This document shows, piece by piece, positions 16,088 to 23,962 of a stretch of 63,304 nucleotides of DNA (the stretch's first letter is position 1; every line of letters begins with the position of its first letter). Under the pieces are notes generated by a model, which worked only from the letters and a program-made list of their open reading frames with translations, had not been told where the DNA came from and did no database searches. This DNA is from Chitinophagales bacterium 33-2. Lineage in GTDB: Bacteria; Bacteroidota; Bacteroidia; Chitinophagales; Chitinophagaceae. The stretch covers positions 1 to 63,304 of the forward strand of contig MWYV01000002.1 of the NCBI GenBank assembly GCA_002050435.1, written 5' to 3'. Made by a program: the position numbers and the translations under genes.

Positions 16088-17010
16088 GGTATCCATCATT
16101 TTTATCAGTTATCATCTTGCTTTTGTGGCAACACAATGCCGGAGCACAGGGCTGCAGCGATGCCGGCTTTTGCTCCATTGGCAACCTTGCTTCTCATGGC
16201 CAACAAACTTTAGGTGCGCAGCAGCGATCACTGAAGTTGCTTTTGCCGGCAGGTGTTGGTGATGAAGCGGTTTTTGTTTTCACACCCGGGCTGGAATACA
16301 CCCAGAAACTAAATAATCATTGGGCCGTGCAGGGGAAAATAACAGCCAATTATGCTTCCGGAAATTTAGGATCGGCATTCGGTGCCGGCGATGTGATTCT
16401 GTCGGGCACCTATTCCCTGGCGCCGCAGAAAATATGGAAGCACTCGGTAACGCTGGGCGTTAAATTGCCACTCAATCAAAGCAACCTGAAAGAAGGGGGC
16501 CGTTCGCTGCCCATGCAGTACCAAAGCAGCCTGGGAACGGTGGACTTTATTGCAGGCTTCTCTCTTGCTTCGGATCGCTGGCAATTCGCAGCCGGCTACC
16601 AACAACCGCTAACCGGCGCCAACCGAAATTCTTTTTTACCGCAATACTGGAGCAAGCCTGAAGCAGCAGCCTATCCAGCATCGAACGATTTTAACCGCCG
16701 GGGCGATGTGCTGGTGCGTACTGCCTACAGCTTTCAACGAATTAGAAAAGCATCGTTAGACGTCGGGTTGCTGGGCATCTATCACCTGGGCGAAGACAGC
16801 TACATCGACGGCAACATTCAGAACAGTGCCATTGCTATTAAAGGTTCTTCCGGACTAACGCTGAATGCCACCGCTCTACTGCGCGTGCCACTTGGTACCA
16901 GGTGGGAACTGGGCTTGACCGGTGCTGTTCCGCTTGTCGTTAGAGATGTGCGGCCTGACGGACTTACCCGCCGCTTTGTTGTAGCGCCTCAAATCAGTTA
17001 TTCATTTTAA
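16084..17010 (+). CDS. Outer-membrane beta-barrel / transporter-like protein
   Basis: A 308-aa exported protein with signal peptide MRYPSFLSVIILLLWQHNAG. The mature part consists of alternating amphipathic strands (LEYTQKLNNHWAVQGKITA, HSVTLGVKLPL, WQFAAGYQQPL) and ends in aromatic FVVAPQISYSF, the signature of an outer-membrane barrel. It resembles the phenol-MetA/'transporter' barrel families of unknown substrate. A short Cys-containing plug (CSDAGFCSIG) follows the signal peptide. It is translationally coupled to the upstream YHS gene and lies 10 bp before a DM13 gene, so the four genes 15614-17898 look like one operon for a redox or metal-related envelope function. Confidence 0.7.
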   Translation: MRYPSFLSVIILLLWQHNAGAQGCSDAGFCSIGNLASHGQQTLGAQQRSLKLLLPAGVGDEAVFVFTPGLEYTQKLNNHWAVQGKITANYASGNLGSAFGAGDVILSGTYSLAPQKIWKHSVTLGVKLPLNQSNLKEGGRSLPMQYQSSLGTVDFIAGFSLASDRWQFAAGYQQPLTGANRNSFLPQYWSKPEAAAYPASNDFNRRGDVLVRTAYSFQRIRKASLDVGLLGIYHLGEDSYIDGNIQNSAIAIKGSSGLTLNATALLRVPLGTRWELGLTGAVPLVVRDVRPDGLTRRFVVAPQISYSF

Positions 17011-17020
17011 ACTCACCCAA

Positions 17021-17433
17021 ATGCGTCTGTCACTTTTGTTATTACTTGCTTTATTCATTACTGCCTGCAAAAAAGATCTAGCCCCCACAGCCCCGGCTGC
17101 CGACCCGGTAACTGCTAATGCTTCGATAGTGAAGGCGGGCATGTTCCAAAACGGCCCTTATGGCAGCGTCATGGGTAAAGCAGAAATATGGAAAGACGCC
17201 ACAGGAAAATACGAGGTGGTGCTGGACTCATTTACCTCCAACAACGGTCCGGACTTGTATGTCTATTTATCAAAGGAAAAATGCCAATAAATTTTATTGA
17301 AGTGGGAAAATTGAAATCAATAAACGGCCGGCAGTCCTACCCTTTATCGGCCGCTCCCGATTCGCAGTACACCTACATCTGCATTCATTGCAAAGCGTTC
17401 AACCATTTGTTTGGCTGGGCACAGATTCTCTAA
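17021..17433 (+). pseudogene. DM13-domain lipoprotein gene with single-base frameshift
   Basis: The frame starts MRLSLLLLLALFITACKKD, with a lipobox at Cys16, and runs into a DM13 domain (GPYGSVMGKAEIW, YEVVLDSFTSNNGPDLYVYL). It then stops at 17290. The second half of the domain continues in the +1 frame from MPINFIEVGKLKSI to YICIHCKAFNHLFGWAQI and stops at 17433. Adding one A to the A5 run at 17277-17281 joins the halves perfectly as YLSKEKMPINFIEVG. DM13 domains are thought to take part in electron transfer or hydroxylation. Either the gene is freshly broken or the run is miscalled; the domain is otherwise complete. Confidence 0.8.
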
Positions 17434-17455
17434 TTCAATCATGAAAAAATAAATC

Positions 17456-17898
17456 ATGCAATCTGTTATCCTGGCTGCCGTCGTTTTCTTAACTGCCTAT
17501 AGCCCTTCTCATTCGCAAAAAGCGCAGGTTTTTCAAAAAGACGGCGCCGCCATCCTCGGCTACGATGCCGTAGGTTTTTTACCGAAAGCAAAGCGCTAAA
17601 AGGGTCGCCGGATTATACCTATACCTGGAACAATGCCAAATGGATGTTTGCCAGTCAGGCCAACTTAGACAGTTTTAAAAAGGCACCGGAGCACTATGCG
17701 CCGCAATATGGTGGCTACTGTGCATACGGCACCGCTGGCGGCCATAAAGCGCCAACCGAAACTGAAACCTGGACCATCATTGACGACAAGCTTTATTTTA
17801 ATTACAACAAAAAAGTAAAGGATCAATGGGTTAAGAAAACTGCAGCCTACATTGAAAAGGCGAATGTAAATTGGGAAATTATAAAGGACAGCGAATAA
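17456..17898 (+). pseudogene. Second YHS-domain protein gene, frameshifted
   Basis: The start at 17456 gives a signal peptide (MQSVILAAVVFLTAYSPSHS) and then AAILGYDAVGF. An in-frame TAA at 17450 separates an earlier ATG (17441). At the T6 run 17575-17580 the frame is lost. One extra T would give GYDAVGFFTESKALKGSPDY and continue through WMFASQANLDSFKKAPEHY and YGGYCAYGT to the stop at 17898. The YHS domain is therefore complete except for one base. It is a relative of the YHS protein at 15614, with which it would share export and the conserved GG-YCAY segment. It is followed directly by a terminator. Confidence 0.8.
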
Positions 17899-17920
17899 AG
17901 AATAAAGCGAAAATTTCGGC

Positions 17921-17952
17921 AACCACAAAAAACAACTTTTTTGTGGTTGTTT
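17921..17952 (+). terminator. Rho-independent terminator after the YHS/DM13 operon
   Basis: AACCACAAAAAA (17921-17932) pairs perfectly with TTTTTTGTGGTT (17937-17948) around CAAC, and TGTTTT follows. It ends the 15614-17898 transcript and isolates the sigma-factor gene, which begins 40 bases later. Confidence 0.85.
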
Positions 17953-17987
17953 TGTATTAGATAGGCTCCGGTAAAATTATCGTTTAC

Positions 17988-18557
17988 ATGCAAACAGAGC
18001 GAGAACAACAATTTAAAGGCTGGGTGGCCGAACACTCCGATATTCTGTATGGCTATTGCCTGCGCCGCACCACCGATGCTGAACTGGCTAAGGACCTGGT
18101 GCAGGAAACATTTTTGGCCGCCTGGAGAAACATGGAGACTTATAAAGGGGAAGCCTCTGTAAAAAACTGGCTGTTCGTAATATTAAAAAGCAAGCTGATT
18201 GACCAATACAGGAAACTGGCGAATAAAGCCACACTCGAAACCATTGCGCAAGAGCACAATGAAGGAGTGTTTTTTGATGCAGAAGACCATTGGAGAAAGG
18301 GAATGTACCCAAAAGACTGGCAAATCAACTTTAGTCAGCCAGTAGAGGTGAAAGAATTTTACACCATCTTTCAAAGCTGCGGAAAAAAACTGAAAGAGCT
18401 TCAGTATTCCGTGTTTGTTATGAAGTATGTGGATGGATTGGAAAGTGAAGAAATTTGTAAGGTATTAGGGCTTACCTCGTCTAACTATTGGGTGTTGGTT
18501 CACCGCGCAAAAGTGCAGCTCAGAGCCTGCCTGGAAAAAAACTGGATGAAGTCCTGA
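17988..18557 (+). CDS. ECF-type RNA polymerase sigma factor
   Basis: A 189-aa sigma-70 family protein. Region 2 spans about 5-80 (ILYGYCLRRTTDAELAKDLV, QETFLAAWRNMETYKGE, NWLFVILKSKLIDQYRK) and region 4 about 125-185 (LKELQYSVFVMKYVDGLESE, EICKVLGLTSSNYWVLVHRA). It should direct RNA polymerase to envelope or metal-stress promoters. Seven bases downstream begins a gene for the zinc-finger type anti-sigma partner, but that gene is truncated at about 18670. The sigma factor may therefore be permanently unrestrained, or have lost its sensing input. It comes after the YHS/DM13 operon and before the metal-efflux island; a regulatory link to either is inferred only. Confidence 0.9.
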   Translation: MQTEREQQFKGWVAEHSDILYGYCLRRTTDAELAKDLVQETFLAAWRNMETYKGEASVKNWLFVILKSKLIDQYRKLANKATLETIAQEHNEGVFFDAEDHWRKGMYPKDWQINFSQPVEVKEFYTIFQSCGKKLKELQYSVFVMKYVDGLESEEICKVLGLTSSNYWVLVHRAKVQLRACLEKNWMKS

Positions 18558-18564
18558 ATGAATT

Positions 18565-18732
18565 ATGAAAGGAAGCATTACCTGTAAACAAGCCGTTGAT
18601 TACCTGTCTAAAAAAGAGGAAGGAAAACTCACTTCCTGGCAACGTGTGCAGCTATGGCGGCACCTGACCATTAAGCAGGGCATCCACAAAATAACTATCT
18701 CCACCCCCTATATCAATAATGTTCGCCGTTAA
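18565..18732 (+). pseudogene. Truncated zf-HC2-type anti-sigma gene
   Basis: MKGSITCKQAVDYLSKKEEG and QRVQLWRHLTI are the N-terminal half of a small zinc-finger protein that normally reads HLxxCxxC; the Cys of the first half and the His of the second are present. After about 35 codons (near 18670) the family match ends, and the frame continues over a methyltransferase fragment lying on the other strand until a stop at 18732. The paired cysteines are missing, so zinc binding is lost. It is probably the former anti-sigma factor of the gene at 17988. Confidence 0.65.
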
Positions 18733-18849
18733 TGGAAGGTTGAATAATTCAACAAATTCCATTGATATTCCAGGATATGACTGGAACCAGCTTACTTCAT
18801 CTTCAGCTTTGGTATTGTAAACGTTATCCCAATGTTGTGATGTTTTCAT
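18652..18849 (-). pseudogene. 5' fragment of a class I SAM-dependent methyltransferase
   Basis: The minus-strand frame MKTSQHWDNVYNTKAEDEVS, then WFQSYPGISMEFVE and IIDIGGGDSYFVDALL, is the start of a Rossmann-fold methyltransferase including motif I (DIGGGDS). At about 18670 it meets the truncated anti-sigma gene, and it stops three codons later. The remaining two thirds of the enzyme are missing, so it cannot be active. Two genes, each keeping only its 5' part, meet head-on here, marking a deletion or inversion joint. Confidence 0.75.
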
Positions 18850-18943
18850 AACCCTAATTTAATAGTAAATGAGCAAACTAAAATGGTTTAATAGCTGCTG
18901 CCAAATCTTGGTTGCCTGTATTTTTACGCAGGCCAAATTATGT

Positions 18944-21900
18944 TTATGAAAACCCTTCATCTTCTCTTTTCTTTGCCTTGAAATAATGTTCTAAAGACTT
19001 TTTGCCAAACCGTTTGAATACAACCGGTGTAACAATAATATCAAGCAATGTAGAACTGATTAATCCCCCTAATATAACAGTAGCTACGGGATATAAGATT
19101 TCTTTACCCGGCGCTGACGGATCAAGGGTTAATGGAATCAATGCCAGCGCAGCCACTAAAGCCGTCATCAGCACGGGCACTATTCTTTCCTGTGAACCCC
19201 TGATAATCATGTGGTCATTAAACTGCTCCCCTTCATGCTCTACCAAATGAATGTAATGGGAAATCATCATGATGCCGTTTCTGGAAGCAATACCTGTAAG
19301 GGTAATAAATCCTACCATAGTGGCAATTGAAAAAACGCCGCCTGTCAGCAACACAGCGATAACACTTCCAATCAAAGCCAAAGGAATATTCAGCATAATC
19401 TGGAGGGCTATATGCCAGGATTTAAAATGGCTGTATAATACAAGGAAGATGCCTGCCAGGGAAAACAGACTTAGAATAGCGATCAGTTTTGCAGCTGATT
19501 GTTGGCTTTCAAACTGCCCTCCCCATTCTGCATAATAGCCCTGAGGCAATTGCATTTCACTTTTAACCCTATCCTGCATTTCCTTAACGGTACTTCCCAG
19601 ATCCCTGCCTTGAACGTTGGCAGAAACTACAATTCTTCGCTGTGTGTTTTCGTGATTGATTTGATTGATGCTGTTTTCCAGTTCTACAGAAGCAATTTGG
19701 TTGAGCGGAATCAATGAACCACTGGATGTGGCAATGGGTGTATTTCGAATTTGATCAAGGTTTGTTCTTATTGTATCTGCTAACCGAACCACTAAATCAA
19801 AACTTTGCTGTCCCTGGATAATTTGGCTGATTACTTTACCATTATAAAACGTCTCCAGTTCATTTGCCACTTCCCCAACCTGCAAGCCATATTGCTGAAT
19901 TTTAGCCCGGTCCATCCGAATCATTAATTGCGGTATCATTACCTGGTTCTCTACCTGCGCATCTACCACACCATCAATGCCCGCAATTACATTTTGCAGT
20001 TCATTGGCTGTTGATCTAAGGGTTAACAAATCGTTACCGAATATTTTAATGGCAACTTGCGCCCGTACACCAGACAAAAGGTGATCTAACCTGTGGGATA
20101 TAGGTTGGCCAATATTTATATTGACGCCTTGCAACACATCGAGGTTATGACGGATGTCTTCAAGAATAGCGTTACGATCCCGGCGTTCTTCTTCATCCGT
20201 TAATGCGACGTCAATTTCGGAATAGCTTGGCGGCTCGGCATGTTCATCCAGTTCTGCCCGTCCTGTTCTTCTTGAAGTGAGCGCCACGCCTTCCACTTTT
20301 AATATTTGTTTTTCCGCAATGTTTCCAATCTTGTTTGATTCTTCGAGTGAGGTTCCAGCGGGTGCAATAACCGTCACAGTAAAACTCCCTTCATTAAAAG
20401 GTGGTAAAAACTCTGTTCCAAAAAAAGGTATAATAGCAAAAGACAGTACAATGAGAAGAACAGAACCGAAAATAACTGAACCAGTACGCTTTAAACTCCA
20501 ATGAAGGACTTTTAAATCCTGCTTTTTCAACCACCGAACAAGGGGCGTGTCATATTGAGCTCTATCAGCAGCGGAAGCGGGCAGCACTGAAGGACCAGAT
20601 TGCATACTGTTTTCCTCAAACTGTTTAGGTTTCTTTTTCCAAAATTTCAGATTCACATGATTCAAATACCGCGGCTTATTCAGGAGATAACTGCAAAGAG
20701 CAGGTGTTACCGTAAGCGAAACAAAAAGTGAAGCAATAATGGATGTTATATAAGCAATCCCGAGGGGTGCGAATATCTTTCCTTCAATACCCTGTAAGTA
20801 AAAAAGGGGAATAAATACCAATACAACAATGATAGTGGCATATACAATTGAGTTTCTTATTTCGCTACTGGCTTCATAAATAACTTTTAAAAACGGTCTT
20901 TGTGCTTCTTTCGGCAACGCCCAATTTTCTTTCAATCGCCTGTACACATTTTCCACATCAACAATGGCATCATCCACCAATTCACCAATAGCAATAGCTA
21001 AACCTCCCAACGTAAGTGTATTAATAGAAATACCAAAGGCTTTAAAAATGATAGCAGTGATAATTAATGAAAGCGGAATAGCTGTTACGGTGATGATTGT
21101 TGTTCTAAAATTCAAGAGGAATAAAAACAGAATAATGATCACTAAAATGAATCCATCCCTCAAGGCATGTTCAACATTGGTTAATGAGTTTACAATGAAG
21201 CTTTTTTGTTGAAATACATCAGTATGAATTTTTACATCTGTTGGCAATGTGCCTTGTATTTCTTCAATTGCTTCTAGTATATCATCCGTTAATGTAACCG
21301 TACTTGCCGTCGGCTGTTTTTCTATGCTCAATATCACTGCCGGTTTGCCATTGAATGAGCCATCACCCCTTTTTATTCCGCCACCTAATTTCACATCTGC
21401 CACCTGGCTTAACCTCACCACTACGCCGTTCCCACCCTTAACCACCGTGCTGGAAATTTCATTGATGTCGGTGGTACGGGCAATGTTTCGTATCAGCACT
21501 TCAGATCCTGCATTGTTCACAAAGCCGCCAGTAGTGTTTTGGTTGGTGAGTTGAAGGGCTTCATCAATATCTTCAATGGTGATATTGAACTGCCGCATTT
21601 TTTCGGGCGAAACAAGCACCTGATACTGCATTCGTTCGCCACCGATGGGAATTACCTGTGAAACACCTTTAACACTCATCAATCGTCGCCTCAGCGTGAA
21701 ATCTGCAATGGTGCGCAGATCCATGGGCGAGGTGGTATCACTGGTTAATGCAATCAACATAATCTGTCCCATGATAGAACTGATAGGACCTAACTGGGGT
21801 GTTATGCCTTCTGGCATGTTTACGGTTTGCAGTTTTTCTGCCGTCAGCTGCCTTGCCCGGTAAACATCTGTATTCCAATCGAACTCCACGAACACCATTC

Positions 21901-22171
21901 CTAAACCTGGTGATGCCACAGATCGAACCACTTCCACGCCCGGAGCACCATTCAACGCCGTTTCTACCGGAAGGTTTGCCTGGGCTTCCACTTCCTCAGG
22001 AGCCATGCCACCGGCTTCTAAAAATATAGTGACTCTTGGACGGTTTAAATCGGGCAATACATCTACCGGCAGGTTCACCAAAGTAAACACACCATACACC
22101 ATTACCAGTGCAGCGAACGCCACAACGAATAACCGGTTCTTTAGGGAGAATAATATCAGTCTGTTTAGCAT
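18944..22171 (-). CDS. RND efflux permease, CusA/CzcA-like (heavy-metal family)
   Basis: This is the inner-membrane proton-driven pump of a tripartite export system, 1075 aa, full length. It shows the two-fold RND plan. TM1 (LFVVAFAALVMVYGVF) is followed by a porter domain, then TM2-6 with GGLAIAIGELVDDAIVDVEN, the motif bearing the proton-relay acids. A second TM block starts near 575, and TM8-12 include MVGFITLTGIASRNGIMMIS. Sequence features such as LPVDVLPDLNRPRVTIFLEA fit the heavy-metal branch. The other pump parts, TolC-like (27562) and adaptor (25891), are upstream on the same strand together with many metal-binding proteins, so copper or silver export is most likely. This is the distal gene of the island. 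Confidence 0.93.
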   Translation of the reverse strand: MLNRLILFSLKNRLFVVAFAALVMVYGVFTLVNLPVDVLPDLNRPRVTIFLEAGGMAPEEVEAQANLPVETALNGAPGVEVVRSVASPGLGMVFVEFDWNTDVYRARQLTAEKLQTVNMPEGITPQLGPISSIMGQIMLIALTSDTTSPMDLRTIADFTLRRRLMSVKGVSQVIPIGGERMQYQVLVSPEKMRQFNITIEDIDEALQLTNQNTTGGFVNNAGSEVLIRNIARTTDINEISSTVVKGGNGVVVRLSQVADVKLGGGIKRGDGSFNGKPAVILSIEKQPTASTVTLTDDILEAIEEIQGTLPTDVKIHTDVFQQKSFIVNSLTNVEHALRDGFILVIIILFLFLLNFRTTIITVTAIPLSLIITAIIFKAFGISINTLTLGGLAIAIGELVDDAIVDVENVYRRLKENWALPKEAQRPFLKVIYEASSEIRNSIVYATIIVVLVFIPLFYLQGIEGKIFAPLGIAYITSIIASLFVSLTVTPALCSYLLNKPRYLNHVNLKFWKKKPKQFEENSMQSGPSVLPASAADRAQYDTPLVRWLKKQDLKVLHWSLKRTGSVIFGSVLLIVLSFAIIPFFGTEFLPPFNEGSFTVTVIAPAGTSLEESNKIGNIAEKQILKVEGVALTSRRTGRAELDEHAEPPSYSEIDVALTDEEERRDRNAILEDIRHNLDVLQGVNINIGQPISHRLDHLLSGVRAQVAIKIFGNDLLTLRSTANELQNVIAGIDGVVDAQVENQVMIPQLMIRMDRAKIQQYGLQVGEVANELETFYNGKVISQIIQGQQSFDLVVRLADTIRTNLDQIRNTPIATSSGSLIPLNQIASVELENSINQINHENTQRRIVVSANVQGRDLGSTVKEMQDRVKSEMQLPQGYYAEWGGQFESQQSAAKLIAILSLFSLAGIFLVLYSHFKSWHIALQIMLNIPLALIGSVIAVLLTGGVFSIATMVGFITLTGIASRNGIMMISHYIHLVEHEGEQFNDHMIIRGSQERIVPVLMTALVAALALIPLTLDPSAPGKEILYPVATVILGGLISSTLLDIIVTPVVFKRFGKKSLEHYFKAKKREDEGFS

Positions 22172-22229
22172 TTCATTCCTTTTTTGTTATCGCTTTTTGA
22201 GTAGGCAGTAATTAGTCAACAGCAGGCAA

Positions 22230-22460
22230 TCAACAGCCGGAATAAACTTTACTGCCTACTGCCAACTCCCCTACTGCCAACTCTTTTTTAGCATTGGCAA
22301 ACCAGTCAACCATTGCATACATGAGTATGTACATGAAGGTAAAAGACAATACTCCCATGAGGAGCAGTTCATATCGTATAACTTCTTTTGTATCATATAA
22401 TGAGGCAAATACAAATTTTCCTTGGTGGGTGGTGTATTGATGATGTTGATGATGTTCCAT
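22230..22460 (-). CDS. Small membrane protein of the metal island
   Basis: A 76-aa protein. The start is placed at MEHHQHHQYTTHQG; an earlier ATG 12 codons upstream is possible. His-rich N-terminal residues are followed by a short soluble part (GKFVFASLYDTKEVIRYE) and one transmembrane helix (LLLMGVLSFTFMYILMYAMV). The C-terminus, KELAVGELAVGSKVYSGC, is encoded by the ACTGCC-type intergenic repeat at 22248-22283. The native stop therefore seems lost and translation runs into repeat DNA. It sits between the pump and PepSY genes. No family name is known to me; an accessory pump or metal-binding role is a guess. Confidence 0.6.
   Translation of the reverse strand: MEHHQHHQYTTHQGKFVFASLYDTKEVIRYELLLMGVLSFTFMYILMYAMVDWFANAKKELAVGELAVGSKVYSGC
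22248..22283. repeat. ACTGCCTACTGCCAACTC tandem repeat
   Basis: Imperfect copies of CTACTGCCAACTC (ACTGCCTACTGCCAACTCCC, then CTACTGCCAACTC) lie over the 3' end of the small membrane protein gene. The same words occur at 30117-30142, also inside the metal island. They code for the LAVGELAVG tail of that protein. Confidence 0.6.
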
Positions 22461-22512
22461 ATAAATTATTATGAAGAAAGGTTTTGAATTTTCCAACCTT
22501 ATAAAACCAAAT

Positions 22513-23268
22513 TCATTTACCTGCCTTTGTTAACGCGTATAATTTTTGTTTTCTAGCCCATTTTGAACTTACCCAAAACAATGCAAAACCACTCAACACA
22601 GTAAGGATACCAAAGATTGAAAATGCCCTGAGCACCCAATTATTTATGTTGTCTCTTCCGTTGTAATCCATGGTATGAAACATCCACAATAAATCAAACG
22701 TCCGCCATTTATTATTCCTAAGGGTTTCTACTTTGCCAGTTACAGATGAAACGTACACATGGGTATTGGCCCTGTTCTGAAAAGAGATTTTCCAGGCAGG
22801 TAAAGGCTTCTCCCTGTATTCATCATTTTTACTTACGGATGTGATGTATTTAATTGATTGGACGGCTGGGATGCCGGCGAAACTTTCGGCTGCTATTTTA
22901 AGCGCTTCGTCCTTATTAACAGGTTGCCTGATGATGCCCGTTTGTGCATCGGCGAGAATTGTTTGTAACGTATTTCCTGCATAATACCTGATCGTGTAAA
23001 AAGGCTTTTGCAGAATACTGATTAATTGTACCTGATTAATCGAATCTGCTTTTTGCGGCAGTTGATTAATGACAGCCGAGGGTGAAATCAAATTAAAGGA
23101 AGCGCCTAATTGTGCAGGTTGCCTGTGCTCAAAATCACCATGAATTTCATCAATGTTTGTCCAACTGAAATACAGCCCGCTAACAGTCCATAACAGAAAT
23201 TGAACACCGAGTATTAGACCCAAATAACGATGTGTTCTGCGTATGTAAAAATGTTTGCTTTTTGCCAT
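22513..23268 (-). CDS. PepSY-domain membrane protein
   Basis: A 251-aa protein. The start giving MAKSKHFYIRRTHRYLGLIL is preferred over one 17 codons upstream that overlaps the DUF2911 gene. An N-terminal helix (GVQFLLWTVSGLYFSWT) and a C-terminal helix (AFSIFGILTVLSGFALFWVS) anchor a periplasmic region of about 170 residues with PepSY-type features (PLPAWKISFQN, THVYVSSVTGKVETLR, NKWRTFDLLWMFHTMDY). Related PepSY-associated proteins include iron- or copper-reductase-like membrane proteins; His residues at both helices could bind haem. It lies 5 bp from DUF2911 and is part of the metal-resistance run. Confidence 0.8.
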   Translation of the reverse strand: MAKSKHFYIRRTHRYLGLILGVQFLLWTVSGLYFSWTNIDEIHGDFEHRQPAQLGASFNLISPSAVINQLPQKADSINQVQLISILQKPFYTIRYYAGNTLQTILADAQTGIIRQPVNKDEALKIAAESFAGIPAVQSIKYITSVSKNDEYREKPLPAWKISFQNRANTHVYVSSVTGKVETLRNNKWRTFDLLWMFHTMDYNGRDNINNWVLRAFSIFGILTVLSGFALFWVSSKWARKQKLYALTKAGK

Positions 23269-23273
23269 CAGAT

Positions 23274-23855
23274 TTATCGTGTAGTATTGATGTAAAACTT
23301 TACTTTTACTTTTTCCCATGCCATTGCAATACTTCCTTTGCCGTCTTTGTCATCTTCAATAAAGTATTGCAGCCTTTCTACTTTTTCATCCAGTTGTTCC
23401 GGTTTCACTTGTATGCGCACTACATCTTCTTGCTGCAAATAGTCGTCGGTTAAATGCTGATTCCAGTTTTTATTGATGATTATAATCCACTCATCTTTTG
23501 CCGGAATAGTAAAAATAGCATACTTACCTTTGGGTATTGCCGTACCTGATACGGTGATGTCCTTATCAATTTCTATATTAGTTGCAAAGTGTGCGCCCGT
23601 AACCCATACGTCATCGTAAGGTACCAGACCACCCCAAATAGTTCTGCCTCTTACACCAGGTGAGTGATAATTGATCGTAATGTTTGCATCACCTATTTTA
23701 CCAACTGCAGCCGATTTTATGCTGCGTTTAGACGTGTCGCCTTTTGCATTGGGGTTGTAACAAATTTCTTCCACTTTCTTATCCTGCTGCGCCTGGGAAA
23801 CCGTAACTACACTGCACGTAATGAGGAGAAGTGAAATTATCTTTTTTAATTGCAT
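23274..23855 (-). CDS. Exported DUF2911 protein
   Basis: A 193-aa protein with signal peptide MQLKKIISLLLITCSVVTVS and the DUF2911 domain: INYHSPGVRGRTIWGGLVPY, DVWVTGAHFATNIEI, IPKGKYAIFTIPAKDEW and WNQHLTDDYLQQEDVVRI. DUF2911 proteins are frequent periplasmic or lipoproteins of Bacteroidota with no known activity. It is in the same transcript as PepSY (5 bp) and the heavy-metal-binding lipoprotein upstream, so a role in envelope metal tolerance is inferred only from position. Confidence 0.85.
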   Translation of the reverse strand: MQLKKIISLLLITCSVVTVSQAQQDKKVEEICYNPNAKGDTSKRSIKSAAVGKIGDANITINYHSPGVRGRTIWGGLVPYDDVWVTGAHFATNIEIDKDITVSGTAIPKGKYAIFTIPAKDEWIIIINKNWNQHLTDDYLQQEDVVRIQVKPEQLDEKVERLQYFIEDDKDGKGSIAMAWEKVKVKFYINTTR

Positions 23856-23962
23856 ACTGGTTGTATTAGTTGCTGAATAAAGAATAAAAAGTAAAAGAGT
23901 GCGACGCCCATGCAGCTTAATAGTAGCAGGAAAGCCGGGCTACAGAACATCGCACCTTACTA

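Noticed and set aside
19002-22029. Several plus-strand open frames opposite the RND pump gene
   Set aside because: They lie entirely within the 1075-aa pump gene, vary in frame and have no recognisable domains.
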